Source: an uncultured Bacteroidales bacterium | GTDB taxonomy: Bacteria; Bacteroidota; Bacteroidia; Bacteroidales; Bacteroidaceae | Length of the DNA: 6,656 nucleotides | Reading direction: 5' to 3' | NCBI GenBank assembly: GCA_937876995.1 | Contig: CALEFD010000035.1 | Span: 1 to 6,656, forward strand | Part shown: positions 1-6,419 of the stretch, one piece after another | Layout of the letters: every line of letters starts with the position of its first letter | How positions within the stretch are numbered: position 1 is the first letter of the stretch | The notes under the pieces: generated by a model | Seen by the model: the letters and a program-made list of their open reading frames with translations, nothing else | What the model was told of the DNA's origin: nothing | Database searches by the model: none | Translations under genes and position numbers: made by a program

Positions 1-614
1 GCAAAGTATCTTTAGAAGATGTATCTTTTTTTGGTTACAAGTATTATGGTTTTCAGCTATACAATAACGGCAAGAGTACGGAAAACAGTGGTACCGGTCA
101 TTTAGAGATAAAAGAATCTACAATAGCAATAGCAGAAGGCCCTATGTTCTATGTAACCAATACCTTGGTAAATGTAGATTTGGAAGAGGTTAAATTTGGA
201 TTTGCAAAAGATGCTCCTTTGGCAGAAATTGTAGCAGGAGACTGGGGTGAAGCCGGAAAGAATGGAGGTAATTTGGTGCTTAATGCAGAAGAACAGCATT
301 TGAAAGGCGATATAGTTGTAGATGCAATTAGCAGTGTGAAGTTTGATATGGGCAGTAAGGTTACTTACAAAGGTGCCATAAACCCAAATAAACAGGGTAC
401 AGCAGTGGTTGTAATGGATAAGACCAGTAAATGGACTCTTGCAGCAGATTCTTATCTTGAATCTATTCAGTTTGAAAAAACTGTAGAAAAAGGAATAAAA
501 CAGATAAACAGTAAAGGGTATAATATATACTATAATCCAAAAAATCCGGCTAATGCAGCATTAGCAGGTAAAACATACCCACTTAAAGGTGGTGGCTCTT
601 TATTAACTTATTAA
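1..614 (+). CDS. Secreted beta-helix/solenoid surface protein, C-terminal part (5' end outside window)
   Basis: The reading frame is open from base 3 to the TAA at 612-614 (203 residues) with no start inside the window, so only the C-terminal part is seen. An internal ATG at 144 is unlikely to be the real start because the same compositional pattern continues upstream of it. The sequence is rich in short alternating hydrophobic stretches with N/G turns (for example GPMFYVTNTLVNVDLEEVKF, then GTAVVVMDKTSKWTLAADSY). This is the pattern of right-handed parallel beta-helix or autotransporter-like solenoids, including the common 'S-x-W-T-L-x-x-D-S-Y' rung and a G-rich tail (YPLKGGGSLLTY). Bacteroidota carry many exported proteins of this type; ligand and exact role are unknown. 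No membrane anchor or sorting domain is evident at the C-terminus. It ends 13 bp before the favoured start of the PepSY-like gene, so it probably shares a transcript with it. The solenoid call is fairly confident; the function is not assignable. Confidence 0.65.
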   Translation, partial: KVSLEDVSFFGYKYYGFQLYNNGKSTENSGTGHLEIKESTIAIAEGPMFYVTNTLVNVDLEEVKFGFAKDAPLAEIVAGDWGEAGKNGGNLVLNAEEQHLKGDIVVDAISSVKFDMGSKVTYKGAINPNKQGTAVVVMDKTSKWTLAADSYLESIQFEKTVEKGIKQINSKGYNIYYNPKNPANAALAGKTYPLKGGGSLLTY

Positions 615-627
615 TTTAATGCGTATT

Positions 628-1059
628 ATGAAAAAGATGTTTCTTGTGGTTTTAGCTGTATTTGCAGCATTACCTACGTTTGCAGATGAGAAACCTATAC
701 AGGTTGGACAGTTGCCTGAAAAGGTAAAAAGTTTTGTTTCTACATATTTTGAAGGAACTACAATTGAGTATGCTCAGATTGAAAACAGAGCTTCGTTGGT
801 ACAATATGAGATAGTATTGTCAGATGGTTCAGAATTACAGTTTAACAAACAGGGTAAATGGACTGAGATTAAACGTAAGAAGATTGCTGTACCGGATGCT
901 TTGATTCCGTCAAAGATCCAGACATACATCAACGTAACCTATCCTGATACTTTTATTAAAGAGGTAGAGCACGATGACAGATTGTATGAAATAATTTTGA
1001 GTAATGGATTTGAACTGACATTTAACAGTTCATTGAAATTGATTGATATTGACAAATAA
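628..1059 (+). CDS. Secreted PepSY-like (DUF2874 / BLIP-like) protein
   Basis: The product is 143 residues from the ATG at 628 (MKKMF...). An in-frame ATG at 619 would add only MRI; I prefer 628 because it gives the usual MKK n-region. Residues 1-19 form a Sec signal peptide with a probable cut after TFA, before DEK, leaving a periplasmic or secreted protein. The mature part contains two copies of the PepSY-like module: 'LPEKVKSFVSTYF' followed by 'YEIVLSDGSELQFNKQGKW', then 'VPDALIPSKIQTYINVTYP' followed by 'YEIILSNGFELTF'. This is the diagnostic layout of the small Bacteroidota PepSY_like family, whose fold resembles beta-lactamase inhibitor protein. The molecular function of most members is unknown; roles in binding or inhibiting peptidases have been suggested for PepSY domains. 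Its TAA is separated by one base from the ATG of a C11 protease, which implies translational coupling and suggests a functional link with that enzyme. Confidence 0.85.
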   Translation: MKKMFLVVLAVFAALPTFADEKPIQVGQLPEKVKSFVSTYFEGTTIEYAQIENRASLVQYEIVLSDGSELQFNKQGKWTEIKRKKIAVPDALIPSKIQTYINVTYPDTFIKEVEHDDRLYEIILSNGFELTFNSSLKLIDIDK

Positions 1060-1060
1060 A

Positions 1061-2302
1061 ATGTTACAAAAGACAGGTTTAAAGTTCATATTATCACTAT
1101 TGTTTGTCATTCTGCTTTATGCAGGTTGCACAGAAGTTGATCCTATAAATACCAAAAGGGATATAAAGCATACTATCATTGTATATATGGCAGCAGACAA
1201 CAACCTTACAGGTTATGTTGCCGACAATATTGGTAAGATGCGTCTTGCAATGAACAATGAACTATCTAAAGAAAATACCATAGTAGTTTATGTAGATCAA
1301 CTGAATAAGAAACCTTGTCTGTTGGAGATATACAATCAGAAGATAGATACTGTTCAGGTATATGATGAGATGAATTCAACAGACAGTGAGGTTTTTGAAT
1401 CTATAATAGGAGAGGTGATAGATAAATATCCCTCTCCTTCGTATGGTCTCATTATGTGGTCACACGGCAGTGGGTGGCTGAATCAGGAATCACTCAGTTA
1501 TATATCGTATAATATCTTTGGTGCACCATTAAGAGATGGAAGTGTAAGCCAAACATCAACAGTAAATAATCCTATATCGGATTGGATAAGAGATCCTTAC
1601 AGAGAGATAGAGACCAAAGCTTTTGGCTACGAACAGAAAGAGGGCGCCACCTGGATGGAGCTATCTGATATGGCAGATGCACTGCCGGACAACCGTTTTG
1701 ACTATATACTTTTTGACGCCTGTTCCATGGCTAACATAGAGGTTGCTTATGCTTTACGCAATAAATCGGACTATCTTATAGGTTCGGCATTGGAAATTCT
1801 GGCAGATGGTTTTCCATACGGAAATATTATTGAGCCTCTCTGTGAAGGAGAATATTCGTTGGTGTGCCAATTCTTTTATGATGAATACAATCAATACAGC
1901 GGAGCAGAACAGACAGCCGGTGTGGCATTGGTTAATAATGTAGAGATAGATAGTCTGGCAAACTGTTTTAGAAAGATAGTTACAGAATATGCCGATGCTC
2001 TTCCCAACGTAGATATATCTCAGGTGCAGAGATTAGACAGATACAACAGAACCGTATCTTTCGATATGCTGGATTATGTAATGGAGTTGATTCCGGAAGA
2101 AAATGAACTGCTTACAGAGTTTGCTGCTCAGTTTAAACGTGCAGTTCCATATAGCATATCCACCCCCAGATATCTGAATATCTTTGATGTGAATGTTTAT
2201 AGTGGTTTAAGTATGTATGTACCATTATCGCAATACAAAACTGCAGTTACTCCATATTTTTTGCAGACAGAATGGAGTAGATTTACTAATTTTGGACAAT
2301 AA
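1061..2302 (+). CDS. Clostripain-related cysteine peptidase (family C11), lipoprotein
   Basis: The product is 413 residues. I chose the ATG at 1061, one base after the preceding stop, over a TTG at 1043 that overlaps the previous gene, because it puts the signal peptide at the N-terminus. The n-region MLQKTGLK, a hydrophobic core and a lipobox YAG-C (Cys23) predict an SPII lipoprotein. The C11 fold is shown by 'HTIIVYMAADNNL' (about residues 37-49), the catalytic histidine in 'GLIMWSHGSGW' (His135), the catalytic cysteine in 'YILFDACSMANIEVAYAL' (Cys221), and 'YSGLSMYVP' near the end. Family members (clostripain, PmC11, Bacteroides fragipain) cleave after Arg or Lys and mature by autoprocessing between His and Cys; fragipain activates the B. 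fragilis toxin. The His-Cys segment here is long (85 residues) and contains several Arg/Lys residues that could be processing sites. The enzyme probably acts in the periplasm or at the cell surface. The substrate is unknown; the adjacent PepSY-like protein is a candidate partner. Confidence 0.9.
   Translation: MLQKTGLKFILSLLFVILLYAGCTEVDPINTKRDIKHTIIVYMAADNNLTGYVADNIGKMRLAMNNELSKENTIVVYVDQLNKKPCLLEIYNQKIDTVQVYDEMNSTDSEVFESIIGEVIDKYPSPSYGLIMWSHGSGWLNQESLSYISYNIFGAPLRDGSVSQTSTVNNPISDWIRDPYREIETKAFGYEQKEGATWMELSDMADALPDNRFDYILFDACSMANIEVAYALRNKSDYLIGSALEILADGFPYGNIIEPLCEGEYSLVCQFFYDEYNQYSGAEQTAGVALVNNVEIDSLANCFRKIVTEYADALPNVDISQVQRLDRYNRTVSFDMLDYVMELIPEENELLTEFAAQFKRAVPYSISTPRYLNIFDVNVYSGLSMYVPLSQYKTAVTPYFLQTEWSRFTNFGQ
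2260..2294 (+). promoter_or_regulatory. Candidate Bacteroidota promoter for the GH3 gene
   Basis: TAATTTTG at 2287-2294 matches the Bacteroidota -7 consensus TAnnTTTG exactly. A TTTG at 2260-2263 could serve as the -33 element, although the 23-bp spacing is longer than the usual 19-21. Transcription would begin near 2301 and give a leader of about 40 nt that is A-rich and lacks a Shine-Dalgarno sequence. The site lies inside the last codons of the C11 gene. The octamer could be coincidental, and the GH3 gene may simply be read through from upstream. Confidence 0.3.
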
Positions 2303-2340
2303 TTAACTAAATACTTATCAATTGCTAATCAAAAAAAACA

Positions 2341-4590
2341 ATGAAAAAGATTACTTTATTATCGGTATGTCTTTTGGCATTATCAATGTCATCATGTAAA
2401 CAAGATGGAATGTTACCAAGAGATTCTCGTGTTTCAAAACTATCTCAGTTCGATGCTCAGGCAGATGAGATTATTGATCAGATGACATTAGAAGAGAAGG
2501 TGGCTATGCTTCACGGTAAGCACATGTTTACATCGGAAGGTGTACCCAGACTTGGTATTGCCGATATGATTTATGCCGATGGACCATTTGCTATTCGCGA
2601 AGAGATGGAACCTCATTCCTGGAACTCGTTGCATCTTACAACAGATTCATCTACATTCTTCCCAACAGGTTCTGCACTTGCAGCTACATGGAGTCCTGAA
2701 CTTGCATACCAGTATGGTAAAGGCATGGCAATTGAGGCAAGACTCCGTGGTAAGGATATGATTCTTGGTCCTGCTATCAATATTCAGCGTATTCCAACAG
2801 GTGGACGTACCTACGAATATTTCAGTGAAGATCCATTCTTAAGCGCACGTCTTTCAGTAGGTTATACACTTGGTGTGCAGGATAATGGTGTTGCAGTATG
2901 TCTTAAACACTATGCGCTAAACAATCAGGAGAATAACCGTGGTACTGTAAACGTAATTGCCAGTCCTCGTGCTATGCGTGAAATATATCTGCCTCCATTT
3001 GAAGCAGCTGTAGTAGAGGGCGATGCATACGGTGTTATGGCTGCATACAACAAAGTGAATGGTTATTGGTGTTCAGAAAATGATTTCCTTCAGAATCAGG
3101 TTCTTCGCAGAGACTGGGGTTTCAAGGGTATGATTATTTCTGACTGGGGTGGCACTCACAGTACTGTTGATGCCATAAACAATGGTCTTAATGTAGAGAT
3201 GCCAAACCAGCAGTATTTGGGACAGGCACTGCTTGATTCTGTTAAGGCAGGAGCAGTATCGGAAGAGATAATTAACCAGCGTGTAAAGGAGATTTTGCGT
3301 GTTCGTTTTGCTATAGAACCAATACCTGCTGAAAAGGCAAATGTGGAACTTACCGCAAAACCAGAACAGGCACAGATTGCATACGATGTAGCTGCAAAAT
3401 CTATAGTACTTCTTAAAAACGAAACAGGACTTCTTCCTATTGACTTTAACAAAGTGAAGAAGATTGCCGTAATAGGCGATAATGCAAACCGTAAGATGGC
3501 AAGCGGTGGAGTAGGTGCAGGTGCTAAGGCTCATCGCGAAATTACACCTATGGAGGGATTGCAGAACGTCATAGGCGATAGGGCAGAGATAGTATTTGCT
3601 CAAGGTTATACCATACCGGTACGTAATCGTTGGAGCAGACAGCCTGCACAGCAGGATAACAGTGCGCAGCTTAGAGAAGAGGCTGTAAAAGTGGCAAAAG
3701 ATGCAGATTTAGTGCTCTTTATAGGAGGTAACAACCGTGAAATAGAGACAGAAGGAAGCGATAGAGCCAATATAATGTTACAGGGTGGTCAGGATGAACT
3801 TGTAAAGGCTCTTGCAGAGGCTAATCCAAATTTGGTAACAGTACTCGTTGCAGCAGCTCCTGTAGATTTGAATGTAGTAGAGGCGTACTCTCCAACAATA
3901 GTAGTATCATGGTTCAATGGTTCACAGGGTGGTAATGCATTGGCAGATGTATTGACTGGAAAAATATCTCCTTCAGGAAAACTGCCTTTCACATATCCTG
4001 TTAAACTGGAAGATTCTCCCGCATACGCAACAGGCAGCTATCCACAGACCGATGCTCCTATAGCAGAAGATATCTTTGTGGCTTTGGTGGGTGAAAAATC
4101 ACAGGACGAACTTATGAATGGTTCATCAAACAGAACAACTGCTCTCTATGCAGAAGATTTGCTGGTAGGTTATCGTTGGTTTGACACCAAGAACGTTAGA
4201 CCAATGTATCCGTTTGGTCATGGTCTTAGCTACACCACATTTGAATATTCAGATTTAAAGGCTACAAAAGAGAAGTATTCAGAAAAAGAGAATATAGAGG
4301 TATCATTTGTTCTGAAGAATTCAGGAAAGGTGGATGCCGATGAAGTAGTTCAGCTCTATGTGCATCGTCTGGATGCGACCGTAGAATGGCCTTACAAAGA
4401 GTTGAAGGCATTTGACAGAGTAACTGTAAAAGCAGGCGAAAGTGTAGAAGTAAATCTTTCAATTCCTGTAGAACAGCTTAAATACTGGAGTGAAGAAGAG
4501 TATGACTGGCAGCTTGAACATGGCAATATAGAACTGCTGCTTGGTTCATCATCGGCTGATATCCGATTGTCAACTAAAGTAGCTATCTAA
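2341..4590 (+). CDS. Glycoside hydrolase family 3 beta-glucosidase-type lipoprotein
   Basis: The product is 749 residues, a normal length for GH3 enzymes with three domains. The start MKKITLL gives an SPII signal with lipobox MSSC (Cys19), so the enzyme is lipid-anchored in the periplasm or outer membrane. The N-terminal TIM barrel (about 45-320) has 'YADGPF', 'GGRTYEYFSEDP' (Arg156), the substrate-binding pair Lys189-His190 in 'CLKHYALNNQ', and the nucleophile Asp268 in 'GMIISDWGG'. The alpha/beta sandwich domain (about 350-620) contains 'ETEGSDR', where Glu471 is the likely acid/base by analogy with other GH3 enzymes. 'YPFGHGLSYTTF' leads to a C-terminal fibronectin III-like domain (about 655-738) with 'VQLYV' and 'PYKELKAF'. 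There is no PA14 insertion. The enzyme should release terminal beta-linked glucose or a related sugar such as xylose from oligosaccharides; specificity cannot be read from the sequence. No SusC/SusD pair or sugar-sensing regulator is visible in the window, so it is not obviously part of a polysaccharide utilization locus here. Confidence 0.93.
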   Translation: MKKITLLSVCLLALSMSSCKQDGMLPRDSRVSKLSQFDAQADEIIDQMTLEEKVAMLHGKHMFTSEGVPRLGIADMIYADGPFAIREEMEPHSWNSLHLTTDSSTFFPTGSALAATWSPELAYQYGKGMAIEARLRGKDMILGPAINIQRIPTGGRTYEYFSEDPFLSARLSVGYTLGVQDNGVAVCLKHYALNNQENNRGTVNVIASPRAMREIYLPPFEAAVVEGDAYGVMAAYNKVNGYWCSENDFLQNQVLRRDWGFKGMIISDWGGTHSTVDAINNGLNVEMPNQQYLGQALLDSVKAGAVSEEIINQRVKEILRVRFAIEPIPAEKANVELTAKPEQAQIAYDVAAKSIVLLKNETGLLPIDFNKVKKIAVIGDNANRKMASGGVGAGAKAHREITPMEGLQNVIGDRAEIVFAQGYTIPVRNRWSRQPAQQDNSAQLREEAVKVAKDADLVLFIGGNNREIETEGSDRANIMLQGGQDELVKALAEANPNLVTVLVAAAPVDLNVVEAYSPTIVVSWFNGSQGGNALADVLTGKISPSGKLPFTYPVKLEDSPAYATGSYPQTDAPIAEDIFVALVGEKSQDELMNGSSNRTTALYAEDLLVGYRWFDTKNVRPMYPFGHGLSYTTFEYSDLKATKEKYSEKENIEVSFVLKNSGKVDADEVVQLYVHRLDATVEWPYKELKAFDRVTVKAGESVEVNLSIPVEQLKYWSEEEYDWQLEHGNIELLLGSSSADIRLSTKVAI

Positions 4591-4614
4591 AAGAAAATTC
4601 TTTAGGAATATCTG

Positions 4615-4665
4615 TATGAACTGCACTCCAAAGTTTTGTGTCTAACTTTTGGAGTGCAGTTTATG
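4615..4665. repeat. Candidate 43-bp MITE-like palindrome flanked by TATG duplication
   Basis: The palindrome is bounded by the same four bases on each side, TATG at 4615-4618 and TATG at 4662-4665, as a short target-site duplication would be. The arm sequence (TGAACTGCACTCC..., and on the other strand AAACTGCACTCCAAAAGTTA) resembles, from memory, the terminal inverted repeats of IS3-family (IS150-group) elements. A related sequence recurs at 5593-5610. A 4-base match can occur by chance, and no transposase is present, so this is tentative. Confidence 0.35.
4619..4661. terminator. Strong palindrome, probable bidirectional terminator between convergent genes
   Basis: The left arm AACTGCACTCCAAAGTT (4619-4635) pairs with the right arm AACTTTTGGAGTGCAGTT (4644-4661). 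This gives a 14-bp perfect stem, one bulged base, three further pairs and an 8-nt loop. It lies 28 bp after the GH3 stop and 35 bp beyond the nuclease stop, which is the expected place for a shared terminator. No long U-tract follows on either strand, so it is not a textbook intrinsic terminator. The arms resemble insertion-sequence terminal repeats (see findings). Confidence 0.65.
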
Positions 4666-4696
4666 GGTGTGTCCTTTCTATTTATTAATATATGTA

Positions 4697-5488
4697 CTAC
4701 AAACCCCAATATTTAAGATCGAAGCTTGATTCTAAGCGGGCTTCGCGGGAATTATCCAGATCTTTAAACAGATCTATTCCCGATAAGGATTCAAGCATAT
4801 CTATGCTTATGGCACATTTTTGCATATTGTCGTTTTCTGCCCTATTGTACATAATAAACGCAATACCCTGATCTTCTGACATAACTGCTTTAAAGAAAGC
4901 ATCGGGAACAAGTACACTATTGCCTATTGAACCATATTCATTACCAAACAGCAAGGGGCCTGTTACCACCTGTACACTTCCAAACTTGTTAGCCCATCCG
5001 CGTACCTTCTCTTCAAGAGTGTTCCATTGTCCTGCGTTCAACGATTGGTTCTGCGGACAGCAATTGGTAAAGTAGAATGTCTCCTGCATTGCATCTTCGC
5101 TCCATTTGAAATCGGCTGCAGGAGCCATGTGTCCTCGAGACCATCCGGAGTTTCTATAGTCATCGTTTGCTGCCTGTTCTACATATAGATTTCTGTCCTG
5201 TTTGAAATTTTTTCCGTCACGAACAGCATTACCATCGGTTTCGGATGCTGTCAGTTCATACTTTACCCATAGTGGCAGTTTCCACTCTTCATGAAACATT
5301 AAATAGTATCCGCTGTATTCTACCAAGTGCAGACTGGCATTATCGGGAATCAGGTCATCATCATATATGGTGTAATCTATGCTATCTTCAGTTTGATAGT
5401 TATAGTTGTTACGCACATAGTAATCTACCAGAACACACAATCCTATAATGATAAATAATATAAGTTTTCGTTTAGTCTTCTTCTTCAT
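4697..5488 (-). CDS. Membrane-anchored DNA/RNA non-specific endonuclease (NUC1 / Endonuclease_NS family)
   Basis: The product is 263 residues, read on the minus strand from ATG 5488 to TAG 4697. The N-terminus has a basic stretch (MKKKTKRK) and one hydrophobic segment (about 9-24). The residues before Cys18 (GLC) do not make a lipobox, so I predict a membrane anchor with the enzyme domain in the periplasm. The catalytic region is 'WSRGHMAPAADF', where His120 is the general base of the family's DRGH motif. It is followed by 'FTNCCPQNQSLNAGQWNTLE', in which Asn151 and Glu159 match the metal-binding Asn and Glu of Serratia nuclease in their 8-residue spacing. 'VVTGP' completes the core. The enzyme should cut DNA and RNA without sequence specificity using a divalent metal; nutrient scavenging or degradation of incoming DNA are plausible roles. 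Asp of DRGH is replaced by Ser, a substitution I believe is tolerated in this family. The gene is convergent with GH3, monocistronic, and preceded by a candidate promoter. Confidence 0.92.
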   Translation of the reverse strand: MKKKTKRKLILFIIIGLCVLVDYYVRNNYNYQTEDSIDYTIYDDDLIPDNASLHLVEYSGYYLMFHEEWKLPLWVKYELTASETDGNAVRDGKNFKQDRNLYVEQAANDDYRNSGWSRGHMAPAADFKWSEDAMQETFYFTNCCPQNQSLNAGQWNTLEEKVRGWANKFGSVQVVTGPLLFGNEYGSIGNSVLVPDAFFKAVMSEDQGIAFIMYNRAENDNMQKCAISIDMLESLSGIDLFKDLDNSREARLESSFDLKYWGL

Positions 5489-5511
5489 CTTTATATTTGG
5501 TTATTTTACTG

Positions 5512-5543
5512 CAAAATTAATCTCTTATTTCCAGATATAAAAA
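5512..5543 (-). promoter_or_regulatory. Candidate Bacteroidota promoter of the nuclease gene
   Basis: On the minus strand TAATTTTG (5519 down to 5512) matches the -7 consensus TAnnTTTG exactly. A/T-rich sequence about 19 bp further upstream (around 5538-5543) offers a weak TTTA/TTTT in the -33 position. Transcription would start near 5505, giving a leader of under 20 nt before the ATG at 5488. The octamer is identical to the one proposed ahead of GH3. Confidence 0.4.
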
Positions 5544-5592
5544 TAAAAGTCCGGCCAGCGAAATGTGACAATCAGCTTTGCTTAGTGAAATA

Positions 5593-5610
5593 ATAAACTG
5601 CACTCGAAAG
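5593..5610 (+). repeat. Diverged partial copy of the terminator-arm sequence
   Basis: ATAAACTGCACTCGAAAG here shares its first 13 bases exactly with the complement of 4653-4665, and differs from the left arm AACTGCACTCCAAAG by one base over 15. It has no partner arm nearby, so it is a single end rather than a hairpin. It lies just before the start of the region of broken genes. Confidence 0.5.
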
Positions 5611-5693
5611 TGGAATGAAGATACTTATTTGTAGTAAATCTATAAAAACTATGAATTTGTTGCACGAATGATAATTTTATTAGTGCTTTTGAA

Positions 5694-5732
5694 TTATCGT
5701 AACCATCGTTACGGTAATGAGCATTACGATAA
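5694..5732. repeat. Nested inverted repeat overlapping the ATG of the ATPase remnant
   Basis: TTATCGTAA (5694-5702) and TTACGATAA (5724-5732) are perfect 9-bp inverted repeats 21 bp apart. Inside lie two smaller perfect hairpins, CGTAAC-catc-GTTACG (5698-5713) and GTAAT-gagc-ATTAC (5714-5727), which could form instead of the outer stem. The function is unknown; an operator, a recombination site or an insertion boundary are possibilities. The symmetry is seen directly; any role is inference. Confidence 0.5.
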
Positions 5733-6262
5733 AACATGTAGATAAAAATGCTCTCAATATAAAAGAACTATCAGGATACTTGAAAAATTTAAATGAAGAA
5801 TATGGCTTGATAAGTAAGATGCAACCTGTTTACGAGAAGTCAAGCAACAAGAACGTGCATTATGCCATCAACGACCAGTTCCTAAAATTCTGGTTCCGAT
5901 TCATCTACAAATATACGCACATCATCGAAGCTGGTGGTAATAATAAATTAAAAGCGATAGCAGAACGTGATTTTACAACAGTGAGCGGAAAGTCTCTTGA
6001 AAGCTACTTTAATGAAGTGCTGAAGAAATCGGGTGCATACACTCGACTTGGATATTGGCATGACCGAAAAGGCGAAAACGAGATTGATATTATTGCCGAA
6101 GACGAATTGGATAACAAGATTGAATTTATTGAGGTTAAGCGACAAGCTAAAAACTTTGACGAAAATGTTTTGAAAGCCAAATCTGAACTGTTCTTCAAAG
6201 TTGTCGGCACATTTAAAGGGTACGAAATTATTTATAGAGGAGTATCGATTGAAGATATGTAA
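5717..6262 (+). CDS. C-terminal remnant of an AAA+ ATPase with DUF234/PD-(D/E)XK-like domain (5'-truncated, likely pseudogene)
   Basis: The frame encodes 181 residues from the ATG at 5717; upstream it is open only back to the TGA at 5690-5692. Recognisable family sequence begins at about residue 18: 'ELSGYLKNLNEEYGLI' is the winged-helix region that follows the ATPase domain in Bacteroidota 'ATP-binding proteins' of the archaeal-ATPase type. 'NDQFLKFWFRFIYKY' and the C-terminal nuclease-like segment follow, with Asp124 in 'GENEIDII' and Glu139/Lys141 in 'EFIEVKRQ' as a D...ExK motif, and the usual ending 'IYRGVSIEDM'. Intact members carry an N-terminal AAA+ domain of roughly 270 residues with Walker A and B motifs; none is present here. 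The frame is free of internal stops, so loss of the 5' part may be recent or the fragment may still be made. The function of intact proteins is poorly known. The first 17 residues may come from joined foreign sequence. Confidence 0.8.
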   Translation: MSITIKHVDKNALNIKELSGYLKNLNEEYGLISKMQPVYEKSSNKNVHYAINDQFLKFWFRFIYKYTHIIEAGGNNKLKAIAERDFTTVSGKSLESYFNEVLKKSGAYTRLGYWHDRKGENEIDIIAEDELDNKIEFIEVKRQAKNFDENVLKAKSELFFKVVGTFKGYEIIYRGVSIEDM

Positions 6263-6280
6263 TCAAGATATTCGCTGGAG

Positions 6281-6412
6281 TTACTGTTTTGAAACGGTAA
6301 AGGTGTGGCGGTTGTTGGTAAATGAATAGCTTATGGTCAAATCATTGTTGTTGCAGACTGAATAGGCCAGGGCAAGTCCAAGACCCGTAGAGCCCTCTCT
6401 GCGTCCGTTGGG
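6281..6412 (-). pseudogene. C-terminal tail of a histidine-kinase-type ATP-binding protein (remnant)
   Basis: On the minus strand a 43-codon frame ends at TAA (6283-6281) and is bounded upstream by an in-frame stop at 6415-6413. It reads 'PNGRREGSTGLGLALAYSV' then 'CNNNDLTISYSFTNNRHT' then 'FTVSKQ'. The 'REGSTGLGLALAYS' segment is the G2 nucleotide-binding box of HATPase_c (GHKL) domains, and the following beta-strand pattern matches the usual end of sensor kinases. The rest of the kinase (H-box, N-box, G1-box) is absent; the homology stops where a repeat block begins. There is no start codon, so it cannot be a working gene. It is tail-to-tail with the ATPase remnant, with 18 bp between their stop codons. 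Confidence 0.6.
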
Positions 6413-6419
6413 TTAGCGA

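Larger units (their letters stand above)
5489..5716. other. Intergenic region between the nuclease and the ATPase remnant
   Basis: This is 228 bp of mostly A/T-rich DNA. It holds the nuclease promoter candidate at its left end, a partial copy of the terminator-arm repeat at 5593-5610, and most of a nested palindrome starting at 5694. The only ATG-initiated frame of note (5615-5671, 18 codons) has no supporting features. I see no RNA gene. Confidence 0.6.

Noticed and set aside
1043..1060. TTG start for the C11 protease
   Set aside because: It overlaps the preceding gene and would add MILTNK before a normal lipoprotein signal that already begins at the ATG at 1061.
3073..3603. 176-codon minus-strand open frame inside GH3
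   Set aside because: It is a shadow of the GH3 coding strand; the product is rich in Cys, Tyr and Leu with no domain, and the GH3 catalytic motifs lie on the plus strand.
5596..5615. Second terminator at the partial repeat copy
   Set aside because: The complementary arm is missing; only a 4-bp CACT/AGTG stem is possible, and no gene ends next to it.
5615..5671. 18-codon frame starting MKILICSK
   Set aside because: Too short, with no ribosome-binding or conservation evidence; compatible with chance in A/T-rich DNA.
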